A stretch of 63,578 nt of DNA from Gammaproteobacteria bacterium (GTDB lineage: Bacteria > Pseudomonadota > Gammaproteobacteria > Xanthomonadales > Xanthomonadaceae). The notes under the pieces are model-generated. The model was not told where the DNA came from, did no database searches, and worked only from the letters and a program-made list of their open reading frames with translations. Numbering within the stretch: the first letter of the stretch is position 1; every line of letters begins with the position of its first letter. Of this stretch, positions 39,330 through 48,122 are shown in pieces. The translations under genes and the position numbers were made by a program. The stretch covers positions 1 to 63,578 of the forward strand of contig JANXUD010000033.1 in assembly GCA_025352045.1 (NCBI GenBank), written 5' to 3'.

Positions 39330-41491
39330 CAGGGCTTCTTGGACCCGCCCTTGCGCAGAGGTTCCAGCCCACGGAAGCGCTCGCCGTACTCATCGGAGAA
39401 GCGGCGCGCCTCGTTCGGGTCGCGGATCACGGTCGGCGTGATCAGCACCAGCACTTCCTGGCGGTTCTCGTGCTTGTCCTGCATGCCGAACAAGCCGCCG
39501 ATGAGCGGGATCCGGCTCAGGTAGGGAATGCCCGAGGAACCATGGCCCTGGTCGGTCTTGATCAGCCCGGCCAGCGCGATGGTCTCGCCGCTCTGCACCG
39601 CAACCTCGGTGTGCAGCTTGTTGTTGTCCACGCTGACGTTGCCGCCGATCACCGGCCCGGTCACGCTCGGCGAGCTGACGTCCTGGGTGATCTCCATGAA
39701 CACCATGCCGTTGCTGCTGATCCGCGGCTTGACCTTGAGGCTGACGCCGGTCTGGCGGAACTGCACCTGGCTGTAGGTATTTTCGTTGCTGCTGTTGCCG
39801 GTGTTGTTGAGGATGGTGCTGGCGACCGGGATCTGCTGGCCGGAGCTGAAGTCGGCGGTGACGTTGTTGCGCACGAGCACCGATGGAGCCGACAGGATGC
39901 GCACGTCGGAGACCGCGTCCAGGGTGCTGACGATCGCCTGCGCGCTCGGGCCCAGGAAGGTGAACGCGGCGCCATTGGGACCGGGGCGGATGCTGGTGCC
40001 GGCATTGCGCCAGTCGTTGATCGTGTCGGTCGTCGCCCGGGTTGCGGCGTCGATGGCATTGCCGAAGAACCAGCTCACGCCGTAGCTGAGCGCGCCCTGC
40101 AGTTTCACCTCCACCACCTGGGCTTCGATGTGCACCTGCAGCGGCATGGTGTCGAGCTGGTCGATCGCGCGCCGGATCGATTCCCACTGCACCGGGCTGG
40201 CCCGGACCAGCAGAGAATTGCTCTCCTCGACCGCGCTCACGCCGACTTCGCCGTTGCCGACGGTAAGGGTCTGGTTGCTGTTGCCGCCGGCGCCCGACGT
40301 CGGTGTCGCCGGCAGCGGCGCTTCGGCCGCCGGCATGTCGGTGGTGCGCACTTCCACCGGCTCCAGGCCCGGCATTAGCGAGGGCGCGCTGGTGCGCGTC
40401 GTGCTGGAATTGCCATACACATTGCCCAGTTGCTCGGCCAGGTCGGTCGCCTTGACGTACTTGACCTCGTATACGTACAGGCGCGCGCCGTCGCCGCCCG
40501 CGTCCATGCGCTCGATCCAGCTCTGCACCTCGTTGAGGTAGCGCGCCTGCGGGGTGATCACCATCACCGCGTTCTGCCCGTCCAGCGGCATGAAGCGGAA
40601 CATGCCCGCGAGCGGGGTCTTGCCGCCTTCGCCGAACACCTTTTCCAGCTCGGACACGACCTTGCTGGCCTGCGCCGATTGCAGCGTGTACACGCCCACC
40701 GACATGCCCGCCAGCCAGTCCACGTCGAAGATCTCGACCGTCCGCAGGTAGTTCTGCAGTTCGGCACGGGTGCCCGCGAGCACGATGAGGTTGCGCGAAT
40801 TGTCCACCTGCACCACCGCGCCAGCGCGCGCGTAGGGCTTGAGCAGCTTTTCCATTTCGGTGGCGGCGATGAACTTCAGCGGCACCGCCCGGACTTCGTA
40901 CCCGCGGGCACTGGACGCCGATCCGGTGCGCGGCGAGAGGTTGCCCGGCACGGCCTGGTCGGAGGGCACGATGTTCCAGCGACCGTCGCTCCAGATCGCA
41001 CGCGCATTGTTCCAGCCAAGCACCATCTCCAGCAGCGAGAAGGCCTGCGACTGGCTGACCGCGCGCGGGGTTGCCATGGTGACCGTGCCCTGCACCCCCG
41101 GCGCGATCACGTAGTTCTGCTGCAGCAGGTCGCCCAGGATGGCCTTGACCACGGCGTGCAGCGACTCGCCCTCGAAGTTGAAGGTCGCTTCGCCGCTGCC
41201 GCCGAAACTCGGCGGCGGCTGCGCGGCGGCGCGCATGTTGATGACCTGGCCGGTGCCGCGGCTGATCTGCGGCGCTTCGCGCGGCGCCTTGGCCCCGCCG
41301 TTGCCGATGCCGACTTCGCCATTCGCCGTGCCGGAAGCGGCCGGCGAGTAGCTGGGCAAGGGCTCGCTGCTGCGCTTGATCACCGGCGCGGCCGGCGTGA
41401 CGCAGCCCGCCAGGAAAACCAGCAGGCCCAGGGGAAGCAGCACGGTATTGCGGAAGGACAGGGTCATCGGCTCGATCTTCTTCGATTGCAT
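39329..41491 (-). CDS. gspD: Type II secretion secretin GspD/XpsD
   Basis: Outer-membrane secretin channel. It is 720 residues from ATG 41491 (an ATG at 41467 gives 712). Signal with lipobox LAGC makes it a lipoprotein, as XpsD of Xanthomonas. N0-N3 domains (FNFEGESLHAVVKAILGDLL, YTLQSAQASKV) precede the secretin domain, whose conserved segment is VAVQSGETIALAGLI and PLIGGLFGMQDK. A long Gly/Ser/Asn-rich insert is near residues 305-345. It lies 10 bp after xpsN. Confidence 0.96.
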   Translation of the reverse strand: MQSKKIEPMTLSFRNTVLLPLGLLVFLAGCVTPAAPVIKRSSEPLPSYSPAASGTANGEVGIGNGGAKAPREAPQISRGTGQVINMRAAAQPPPSFGGSGEATFNFEGESLHAVVKAILGDLLQQNYVIAPGVQGTVTMATPRAVSQSQAFSLLEMVLGWNNARAIWSDGRWNIVPSDQAVPGNLSPRTGSASSARGYEVRAVPLKFIAATEMEKLLKPYARAGAVVQVDNSRNLIVLAGTRAELQNYLRTVEIFDVDWLAGMSVGVYTLQSAQASKVVSELEKVFGEGGKTPLAGMFRFMPLDGQNAVMVITPQARYLNEVQSWIERMDAGGDGARLYVYEVKYVKATDLAEQLGNVYGNSSTTRTSAPSLMPGLEPVEVRTTDMPAAEAPLPATPTSGAGGNSNQTLTVGNGEVGVSAVEESNSLLVRASPVQWESIRRAIDQLDTMPLQVHIEAQVVEVKLQGALSYGVSWFFGNAIDAATRATTDTINDWRNAGTSIRPGPNGAAFTFLGPSAQAIVSTLDAVSDVRILSAPSVLVRNNVTADFSSGQQIPVASTILNNTGNSSNENTYSQVQFRQTGVSLKVKPRISSNGMVFMEITQDVSSPSVTGPVIGGNVSVDNNKLHTEVAVQSGETIALAGLIKTDQGHGSSGIPYLSRIPLIGGLFGMQDKHENRQEVLVLITPTVIRDPNEARRFSDEYGERFRGLEPLRKGGSKKP

Positions 41492-41501
41492 CGGTCTTGT
41501 T

Positions 41502-42314
41502 TCATCGTTCCTGGGATCCGGACGCGCCGGCTTCCGCGCGCATCTGCGCACGGCGGGCCTCGATGCGGCGGCGGATGGCTTCGATCTGTGCGTCCTGGCT
41601 GGAAGGCGGCGGCTGGGTCTGCGGCGCGGGCGCCGGCACGGACGAGCCAGGCCGGACGCTGCTGCTGGCGATCGGCGGACGCGGTACCGCCGGCTGTGCG
41701 ATCGAGGCCGGCGCCTGGCCGCTGCCCTGGTCCCCGCCGTCGACGCGCGCTGGCCCGTTGGCACCCGCGGATGCGCCAGCCGGCGCGACGCCGCCAGCCA
41801 CCACGCCGAGCGCGGTCGGCGGCAGGCCGCCCTGCCCGTCGTAGACGCGCAGGTCGAGCCTGCGCTCGCCGCCGGGCCCGTCGAGCACCGCCAGTCGCGG
41901 CTCCAGCCGGGCGAGTCGCCAGTTGCTGCCGGCAATCGTCTCGCCCACGCGCACGCGTGACGACGTCGCGTCCTTGGCACCGGTCAGGATGGCCATCCGA
42001 AGTTGCGGCGTAATCAGCACGCTGGTGAGGATGACGTCGAGTTCGTCGCTGCCGCCCTCGGTGGCGGGCGCCAGGCTCGGCCGGCGATCGGCGTTGAGCA
42101 GTGGCCGCTGGCCGACCTCGGCGTAATTGGCCAGGGGCCCGAGCCGCGAGGGCGTCGCCATCAACGCAAGCTTTGGAATCGGCGGCGGCTGCGCCAGGGT
42201 GCCGGAATCGGCCACGCGAGCGCCGAGGCCGGCGATTGCAAGCAGGAGCACGCAGGCCGCCCACAGGCAAACCGCGCCCAGCAGCAGGCTGGCCGGGCGC
42301 AAGGTGTCAGCCAC
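41502..42314 (-). CDS. xpsN: Type II secretion protein XpsN (GspC-like)
   Basis: It is about 270 residues from GTG 42314, overlapping the gspM stop by 8 bp. One N-terminal membrane helix (LLLGAVCLWAACVLLLAIAG), then a homology-region-like segment with PLLNADRRPS and ILTSVLITPQLRMAIL, then a Pro/Ser/Ala-rich tail with a charged C-terminal helix. In Xanthomonas the corresponding gene xpsN is the GspC counterpart that bridges the inner platform and secretin. Identification by position and topology. Confidence 0.8.
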   Translation of the reverse strand: MADTLRPASLLLGAVCLWAACVLLLAIAGLGARVADSGTLAQPPPIPKLALMATPSRLGPLANYAEVGQRPLLNADRRPSLAPATEGGSDELDVILTSVLITPQLRMAILTGAKDATSSRVRVGETIAGSNWRLARLEPRLAVLDGPGGERRLDLRVYDGQGGLPPTALGVVAGGVAPAGASAGANGPARVDGGDQGSGQAPASIAQPAVPRPPIASSSVRPGSSVPAPAPQTQPPPSSQDAQIEAIRRRIEARRAQMRAEAGASGSQER

Positions 42315-42912
42315 GATGCCCGGCTCCCGGCGGTGCGGCACGGAGATAACCGTACAGGTCGAAGCTCACGTCGAGGCCAACCGAGGTGTCGGTGGCATTG
42401 ACCAGGTAGCTGCGACGCGACAGCAGGTCGAGGTTGTCGATGAACAGCTGCGGGCTGCCGCCCTCGAGCGCGTGCAGCACGGCGGCCAGCTCGGTCATGC
42501 CGCAGCGCAGGCGCACCTGCACCAGCACGCGCTGGTAGCGGTCCTGCGAGGGCGCGTCGGTTGGCGTCTGCGCGGTGATCTGGCAGGCGTTGGGATTGGG
42601 GCTGGCGGCGGACACCACCTGCTGCAGGCGCTGCACCAGGCCGGCGCTGGCAAGCTCGCGGCTGGCCTCGGGCAGGAAGCCGGGATTGCCGGCCTCGAAC
42701 CGGCGCACCTGCGCCAGGCGACGTTCGATCTCCGGCCGCTGCGCCACTTCGGACTGCAACTGCCGCTCTTCGTCGCGCAGGCTCACGATGTCGTCGCCCA
42801 GCTGCAACATCGGCGCGGTGAACCACCAGTGCACCAGCACGATGTAGCCGATCGCGATCGCGAGCAGCAGGCCGCCCAGCACGCGCGTGCGGTCAGCGGC
42901 CAGCGGCGGCAT
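42307..42912 (-). CDS. gspM: Type II secretion protein GspM
   Basis: Inner-membrane bitopic protein of the assembly platform, partner of GspL. It is 201 residues: helix at about 12-30 (VLGGLLLAIAIGYIVLVHWWF), then a coiled-coil stretch and a ferredoxin-like periplasmic domain. ATG 42912 lies 20 bp inside gspL. The family is divergent; the call rests on topology and operon position. Confidence 0.85.
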   Translation of the reverse strand: MPPLAADRTRVLGGLLLAIAIGYIVLVHWWFTAPMLQLGDDIVSLRDEERQLQSEVAQRPEIERRLAQVRRFEAGNPGFLPEASRELASAGLVQRLQQVVSAASPNPNACQITAQTPTDAPSQDRYQRVLVQVRLRCGMTELAAVLHALEGGSPQLFIDNLDLLSRRSYLVNATDTSVGLDVSFDLYGYLRAAPPGAGHRG

Positions 42913-44041
42913 CGTCGGCCTCCTTTTCCTTGTCGCTGCCGGCAACCACCGCGGTCAGGGTGAAGCGCTCCTTGCCCGTGCGCGGATCGGTCTGCACCGA
43001 CCCGGTCAGCGTCGGCCGGCGGATCAGCGGCGAACCCTGCAGCAGGCCGACCAGGGCCGAGGCCTGCTGGCTCTGTCCGATCAACACCAGGCTGCCGTCG
43101 GCGATCGTCAGTTTTTCCAGCGACGTGCTGTCGGGAATCCGCCGGGTCAGGTCGGTGAGCATCTCCAGCATGGTCGGCTGCCCGCTGCGCTTGCGCGCCA
43201 GGAAGCTGGTGGACTCCACCGACGCCTTGAGGCCATTGCGCAGGCGACGCACCTCCATGGCCTGGGCCCGGCTTGCAGCGACGCGCGCGTCGGCGGCGTC
43301 GTGCGCCGCCTGGCGATTGTCGAGCGCCAGCCACATGGCCGAGAACAACGCGAGTACCGTCGCCAGCGCGAGCCAGCGGTTGAGCTGGCGCGCGCGATCG
43401 CGGCGCGCCGCGCGTCCGGGCAGGGGCAACAGGTTGACGCCCAGGCGATGGCCGGCCGCGTCCAGCGCATCCACCCCGGCCAGGCCGGCGGCGAGCGGAC
43501 CCAGGCTAGCCAGCGCCGCGGCCAGCCGCGCCGTCGGCAGCACGACCAGTTCGACTTTCAGTTGCCGGCTGGCGGGATCGCGCGCGAGCACGCGCGGTTC
43601 ATAGCTGACCTGGTCGGGCGTGAACGGCGTCTGCCGGTCGATCTCGTGCAGCATCACTTCGCGCAGGCGCGGCTCAGCCGAGGCCGGCACCGCGAGCACG
43701 GGGCGCAGCGTCTGGCCGGCGTCGAGCAGCAACCAGCGCGGCACGCTGCCGGCGCTTTCGTCCAGGCGCCGGCGCAACTGCTCGAGCAACTCGTCGTCAC
43801 CCAGCGGAACCACGCCCAGTGCGGTGCTTTGGGAATCGTCAAGCGAATGCAGCTGCAACTGGCCCAGGTCCAGGCCGATCAGCAGGCGGCGGTCGCCGGC
43901 ACCGAGCTGGCGCCGCAACGCCGCCGGCAGGACCGAGAGCACGGCTTCGCCGGCACGGCGCAGCCAGTCCGGCAAGGGACTGTCGAGATAGCGCAGGCGC
44001 AAGGGCTCGAACGCTCCGACCACGGTGTCGCTTGCAGGCAT
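42893..44041 (-). CDS. gspL: Type II secretion protein GspL (PilM/PilN-like)
   Basis: Links the GspE ATPase to the inner-membrane platform. It is 382 residues: an actin-like N-terminal cytoplasmic domain (LLIGLDLGQLQLHSL), one membrane helix at about 225-243 (WLALATVLALFSAMWLAL), a coiled coil, then a ferredoxin-like periplasmic domain. Begins at the gspK stop (TGATG). Confidence 0.88.
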   Translation of the reverse strand: MPASDTVVGAFEPLRLRYLDSPLPDWLRRAGEAVLSVLPAALRRQLGAGDRRLLIGLDLGQLQLHSLDDSQSTALGVVPLGDDELLEQLRRRLDESAGSVPRWLLLDAGQTLRPVLAVPASAEPRLREVMLHEIDRQTPFTPDQVSYEPRVLARDPASRQLKVELVVLPTARLAAALASLGPLAAGLAGVDALDAAGHRLGVNLLPLPGRAARRDRARQLNRWLALATVLALFSAMWLALDNRQAAHDAADARVAASRAQAMEVRRLRNGLKASVESTSFLARKRSGQPTMLEMLTDLTRRIPDSTSLEKLTIADGSLVLIGQSQQASALVGLLQGSPLIRRPTLTGSVQTDPRTGKERFTLTAVVAGSDKEKEADDAAAGR

Positions 44042-44928
44042 CAGTCCGATTCTCCCACGCGCCAGGACAGGGGCAAGTACATCTGGCCGGAGCCGCCACC
44101 CCCGCCGATGCGGATGGCAGCCTGGATCCGGACACGCGTGCCGTCCGCACGGGTGGCAAGGCTGGAAATACTATACGTGCCCGTTCCCTGCGCGGCGAGC
44201 GTGTCCAGCTGGCCGGGCAAGGGCGCGGGCTGGCCCGGAGCGCCCTGCCCGCGCTGCGCGAGCACCACGCCGACTTGCTCGGGCGTCATCCCCATCGCCT
44301 GCAGTACCGGCCGCGCGGCGAAATTCGGCGATGGCCGCGCCTGGCCGGTGTACACGGTGAGGTAGGGACGCACCCGATCGAACGTCGCTGAATCCATGCC
44401 CAGCACCTGGCGCAATTCCGACACGGTGTCGAACGGCCGGTCCTTGGCGCCGTAGGGAAGCCCGGCCTGGGCGTAGTCGCTGTCCTCGGCGCCGCCTTCG
44501 GCATTGACCAGGTTGTCGGTGTCGCGCCAGTCCATGATCGCGCCGGCCAGCGCGCGGGCGCGATCCGGATCCACCTGCAATGCCGCGAACAGGCCCGACA
44601 GCACGTCCAACGGCGCGGCGTTGAGATCGACCTTGGCCGACTCGTCGACCACGCGCACTTCCAGCTGGTGGCGGTCGAAGCTGAAGCGCTGCGGGCGCCC
44701 GTCGGGCAGCCAGCGCAGCCGCGGGTCGCTGCCCTGCAAGTGCATGGCGGCGACTTCGATGCCCGCCTCGGCCGCGTAGCGCGCGGCAGTCGAGCGCGCC
44801 AGGGTCCGGGCCTGCATGCCTTCGGTGCGCGCCGCGGTGGCGAATAGCGTGACCACGCCCGTGAGGATCACCACGACCCACAGCACGATCAGCAGCGCAG
44901 CGCCGCGCGCGTTTCGGGGCGCGTGCAT
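44041..44928 (-). CDS. gspK: Type II secretion minor pseudopilin GspK
   Basis: Largest minor pseudopilin, capping the pseudopilus tip. It is 295 residues. The N-terminal methylation-type helix is RGAALLIVLWVVVILTGVV, with A-R before the Gly instead of the usual prepilin Glu+5. The SAM-like helix-hairpin domain and the KVDLNAAPLDVLSGLF motif are characteristic. It abuts gspJ. Confidence 0.92.
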   Translation of the reverse strand: MHAPRNARGAALLIVLWVVVILTGVVTLFATAARTEGMQARTLARSTAARYAAEAGIEVAAMHLQGSDPRLRWLPDGRPQRFSFDRHQLEVRVVDESAKVDLNAAPLDVLSGLFAALQVDPDRARALAGAIMDWRDTDNLVNAEGGAEDSDYAQAGLPYGAKDRPFDTVSELRQVLGMDSATFDRVRPYLTVYTGQARPSPNFAARPVLQAMGMTPEQVGVVLAQRGQGAPGQPAPLPGQLDTLAAQGTGTYSISSLATRADGTRVRIQAAIRIGGGGGSGQMYLPLSWRVGESD

Positions 44929-45567
44929 CTACTGCTTTCCCAGGCCGAGGGTGCCGGGTGTCACGCCGGTGCCCAGGCGGGTGCCGGCAACGAACTCGGG
45001 CCAGCGGCGGTCGTCACTGAAGCGCACGCGCAGCCGCACCAGCGGAGGCAACTGCGCCGGCTGGGTCCAGCCGCCCCAGCCAGCGGGGTGGCCCTGCGCA
45101 TCGAGGGTCTGCGCATCGAAGCTGGCCTCGGCAATGCCGTCCAGCAGCACCAGCGGGGGACGCTCGGCGGGCAGCGGTCCGTCAGGCGCCAGCATCCGGT
45201 CCTGGAACACCAGCTGTTCACCGCCCGGACCATCCACCAGTTCGAAGCTCTGCAGGTAGGGACCACCACGCGACAGGTAGCCCGGCATGCTCGCGACCAG
45301 CTCGAGCTTGCGCGGCGCCACGCGGAAAAACGTCGCCTCCCCGGTGTCGCCGTCGAATTCGAAGCCGATCGGCAGGGCCGCGGTGACCTGCGTGCGCAGG
45401 AATCCCTGCACCGCGCGCAGGCGCTCCTGCCGCTGCGAGGCGGTTTCGGCGCGCGCGGTCGCCTTGGTCGCGCCGCGCAGGATGCCGAAAGCCAGCGCCA
45501 TGCCGACGGCCAGCAGGCTGGTGGCGAGCACGGCCTCGATGAGAGTGAAGCCGCGGCTGCGTTTCAT
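44929..45567 (-). CDS. gspJ: Type II secretion minor pseudopilin GspJ
   Basis: It is 212 residues with the prepilin site RGFTLIEAVLATSLLAVGM (cleaved after Gly). It joins GspI and GspK in the tip complex. ATG 45567 overlaps gspI by ATGA. The C-terminal beta-rich domain fits GspJ size. Confidence 0.92.
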   Translation of the reverse strand: MKRSRGFTLIEAVLATSLLAVGMALAFGILRGATKATARAETASQRQERLRAVQGFLRTQVTAALPIGFEFDGDTGEATFFRVAPRKLELVASMPGYLSRGGPYLQSFELVDGPGGEQLVFQDRMLAPDGPLPAERPPLVLLDGIAEASFDAQTLDAQGHPAGWGGWTQPAQLPPLVRLRVRFSDDRRWPEFVAGTRLGTGVTPGTLGLGKQ

Positions 45568-46010
45568 TGCCGGCCCAGCACGATCTGGGTCGGCGCGCGT
45601 GCGCGCAGCGTGGCCAGGTGCAGTTGCTGCGTGGGCCGGTCGCCCCAGCGCACGTCCAGGGACACGCGGAACAGCTTGGGGGCGAGTGCGGGGTCCGTCG
45701 GGTTGGCCTGCGCCTGCGCCAGCGGATCGGGCGGCGCGGGCGCGGGGTCGGGCGCCTCGGCGATCTCCAGCCGGTAGCGATAACGTCCGCCGCCGAACTC
45801 GCCGTCGCGCGCCCCGGGCGCGATCGGCTCGAGCACGCCGACGCCGTCGAGCAGGCTTTGCGCGTACAGGCTGGCCTCGGTATCCGACCGCGAGCGCGAC
45901 ACCTGCCCCAGCCCACCGGACAGCATGCCCAGCAACAGGCCCGAGGCAGCGGCCAGGATCACGAAGGCGAGCAACACCTCGAGCAGGGTGAAGCCGCGTG
46001 CGGCTTTCAT
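45564..46010 (-). CDS. gspI: Type II secretion minor pseudopilin GspI
   Basis: It is 148 residues from ATG 46010, overlapping gspH (ATGA). Prepilin motif RGFTLLEVLLAFVILAAAS. GspI nucleates the pseudopilus tip with GspJ and GspK. A longer reading upstream is antiphase to gspH and rejected. Confidence 0.92.
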   Translation of the reverse strand: MKAARGFTLLEVLLAFVILAAASGLLLGMLSGGLGQVSRSRSDTEASLYAQSLLDGVGVLEPIAPGARDGEFGGGRYRYRLEIAEAPDPAPAPPDPLAQAQANPTDPALAPKLFRVSLDVRWGDRPTQQLHLATLRARAPTQIVLGRQ

Positions 46011-46459
46011 CCGGCGCTGCCCGTGCGGGTCATGCGCACTTCGCCGGTCAGCCATTCCACGTCGACCTGCCAGGCGGCGCGGCCGTGGCGGAACACGAAG
46101 CGCCCGCCGGTTGCCGCGCCTTCCGGGAAGAAGCGCACCACCGCCGACTGGTCGCCGGCCTGTTCGCTGCGCGCCGCGGTCGCGACCACGCTGACGCTGT
46201 CGGGCACCTGCCCGTGGTGGCGATCGGGTCCGTGCCATGCGCGCGTACGCGTGTCGAACACGAACACCTGCGGCCTGCCGCTGGAGATGGCGCGAGCCCG
46301 CGTATAGCGCAGCTGGGTGGCGACTTCCTTTGCCGCGCGACGTAATTGCTGACCGGGCAGGCTGCGCGAGACCACGGAGGCCGCCAGGGCAGTGACCGCC
46401 GCGAACAGGGCGATGACCACCACCATCTCCAGCAGCGTGAACCCGCGCGCGGCGCGCAT
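46007..46459 (-). CDS. gspH: Type II secretion minor pseudopilin GspH
   Basis: It is 150 residues from ATG 46459. Prepilin motif RGFTLLEMVVVIALFAAVT, then a GspH-type beta domain. Lies 19 bp after gspG and links the major pseudopilus to the tip. Confidence 0.92.
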   Translation of the reverse strand: MRAARGFTLLEMVVVIALFAAVTALAASVVSRSLPGQQLRRAAKEVATQLRYTRARAISSGRPQVFVFDTRTRAWHGPDRHHGQVPDSVSVVATAARSEQAGDQSAVVRFFPEGAATGGRFVFRHGRAAWQVDVEWLTGEVRMTRTGSAG

Positions 46460-46478
46460 GTCGTGGTCGCGGCGCGGG

Positions 46479-46904
46479 TCAGGGCGCCACGAGGTCCTTG
46501 TCGGCGCCGTCGCCGCCGGGCTTGCCGTCGGCGCCCAGGCTGCGCAGTTCGAAGGGGTTGTCGCCACTGGCCGCGGTGTAGGCGATGTCGTGGTGCCAGG
46601 GGTCCTTCAGGTCGGCTGCCTTCGCATACGGTCCCAGCCAGCCATCAGCGCCGCTGGGCGCGGCGATCAGCTGCTGCAGGGACTCGGGATAGCGGCCGAC
46701 GTCGCTCTGGTACTGGTCCACCTCGTTGGCGAGGTTCTGCATCTGGGTCTTGGCCAGGTTCCACTGGGCGCGCTTCTGGTTGCTGATGATCTTGCCGCCG
46801 ACCAGCGCGGCGATCGCGGCGATCAGGGCGATGACCGCGATCATCTCGATCAGGGTGAAGCCGCGCGCGCGGCGGGTGTTGCGATTGCGGGGCATGGTCT
46901 TCAT
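46479..46904 (-). CDS. gspG: Type II secretion major pseudopilin GspG
   Basis: Main subunit of the pseudopilus. It is 141 residues: basic leader, RGFTLIEMIAVIALIAAIAA prepilin helix, and C-terminal DPWHHDIAY and Asp-rich calcium-loop region (ADGKPGGDGAD). ATG 46904 overlaps the gspF stop (ATGA). Confidence 0.95.
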   Translation of the reverse strand: MKTMPRNRNTRRARGFTLIEMIAVIALIAAIAALVGGKIISNQKRAQWNLAKTQMQNLANEVDQYQSDVGRYPESLQQLIAAPSGADGWLGPYAKAADLKDPWHHDIAYTAASGDNPFELRSLGADGKPGGDGADKDLVAP

Positions 46905-48118
46905 CCAAGGTTTCCAGTCATGTCGTAGATCGGCAGCAGCACCGAGAGGATCACCGCGCCCACCACCGCGGTCATCACCAGGGTCAGTGCGGGCACCATC
47001 ACCGCCAGCAGGCGGTCGATGGCGTTGCGGGTTTCGATGTCGAAGGTGTCGGCGACTTTCAGCAGCATCGTGTCGAGCTCCCCGGATTCCTCGCCGACCT
47101 GGATCATCTGCACCGCCAGCCGCGGGTAGAGTTTTTGCCGGCCCAGTGCATAGCCCAGGCCGGAGCCGGACTTCACCTCGGCCGTGGCCGCGTCGAGCGC
47201 GTTGGCCAGTACCCGGTTGGACAGGACGTTGCGGCTCAGGTTCAACGCGTTCATCAGCGGCACGCCGTTGCCGACCAGGGTGCCAAGCGTGCGCGTCAGC
47301 CGGGCCGTGTCCAGGCGCGCGACCAGGCTGCCGGTGAGTTTCCAGTCCAGCAGGCGCTGGTCCAGGCGCAGGCGCCAGGCGGGGTCGGCGAAGCGCCCAT
47401 TGAGCCACCAGGCCAGCAGCAACGCCCCGGCCAGCAGCAAGGGCCAGCCCTGGCGGATGCCGGTGCTGGCCGCCAGCACGGCCTTGGTGTACCAGGCCAG
47501 GTCGGCGTCGAGGCTGGCGAACACCTCCTGGAACTGCGGCACCACGGCGGTGAGCAGGAACAGGATCGAGGCGCCGACCAGCACCACCAGGATCACCGGG
47601 TAGATCAGCGCGTTGACCACGCGACCGCGCAGTTCGCGACTGCGCTCAAGGTAGTCGGCAAGGCGGCGCAACGCGCTGTCCAGCCCGCCGCCCGATTCGC
47701 CGGCGCGGACCAGGTTCACGTACAGGCGCGAGAACAGGCCGTGCTGTTCCTCCAGCGCGGTGGACAGCGGCGCGCCGCCACGCACGGATTCGCGGATGCG
47801 CTCGACCACCTTGCGCGCCTCGGCGGTCTCCGGCAGTTCGAGCAGGATGCCGAGCGCGCGGTCCAGCGGCTGGCCCGCGGCGAGCAGGGTCGCCAGTTGC
47901 TGGGTGAACTGCAGGATCTGTTCGTTGCCCAGGGTCTTCTTGCGGCCGACGCTGGCCAGGCTGAAGCCCGCGCCACCCTCCTCCGCACGCCGCGCCTCGA
48001 CCGGCAGGTAGCCCTGGTCCTGCAGCTTGACGATCACCTCGTCGGCGCTGGCGGCTTCCATCTGGCCGTCGAGCGCTTCGCCTGTGCTGGACAGGGCCTT
48101 GTAGCGGAACAGCGCCAC
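46901..48118 (-). CDS. gspF: Type II secretion inner-membrane platform protein GspF
   Basis: Polytopic platform protein of the T2SS family (PilC-like). It is 405 residues with two homologous cytoplasmic helical domains and about three membrane helices (VILVVLVGASILFLLTAVV). ARALGRQ- and NRVLANALDAATAEVKSG-type motifs are present. It lies 4 bp after gspE. Confidence 0.95.
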   Translation of the reverse strand: MALFRYKALSSTGEALDGQMEAASADEVIVKLQDQGYLPVEARRAEEGGAGFSLASVGRKKTLGNEQILQFTQQLATLLAAGQPLDRALGILLELPETAEARKVVERIRESVRGGAPLSTALEEQHGLFSRLYVNLVRAGESGGGLDSALRRLADYLERSRELRGRVVNALIYPVILVVLVGASILFLLTAVVPQFQEVFASLDADLAWYTKAVLAASTGIRQGWPLLLAGALLLAWWLNGRFADPAWRLRLDQRLLDWKLTGSLVARLDTARLTRTLGTLVGNGVPLMNALNLSRNVLSNRVLANALDAATAEVKSGSGLGYALGRQKLYPRLAVQMIQVGEESGELDTMLLKVADTFDIETRNAIDRLLAVMVPALTLVMTAVVGAVILSVLLPIYDMTGNLG

Positions 48119-48122
48119 CGGC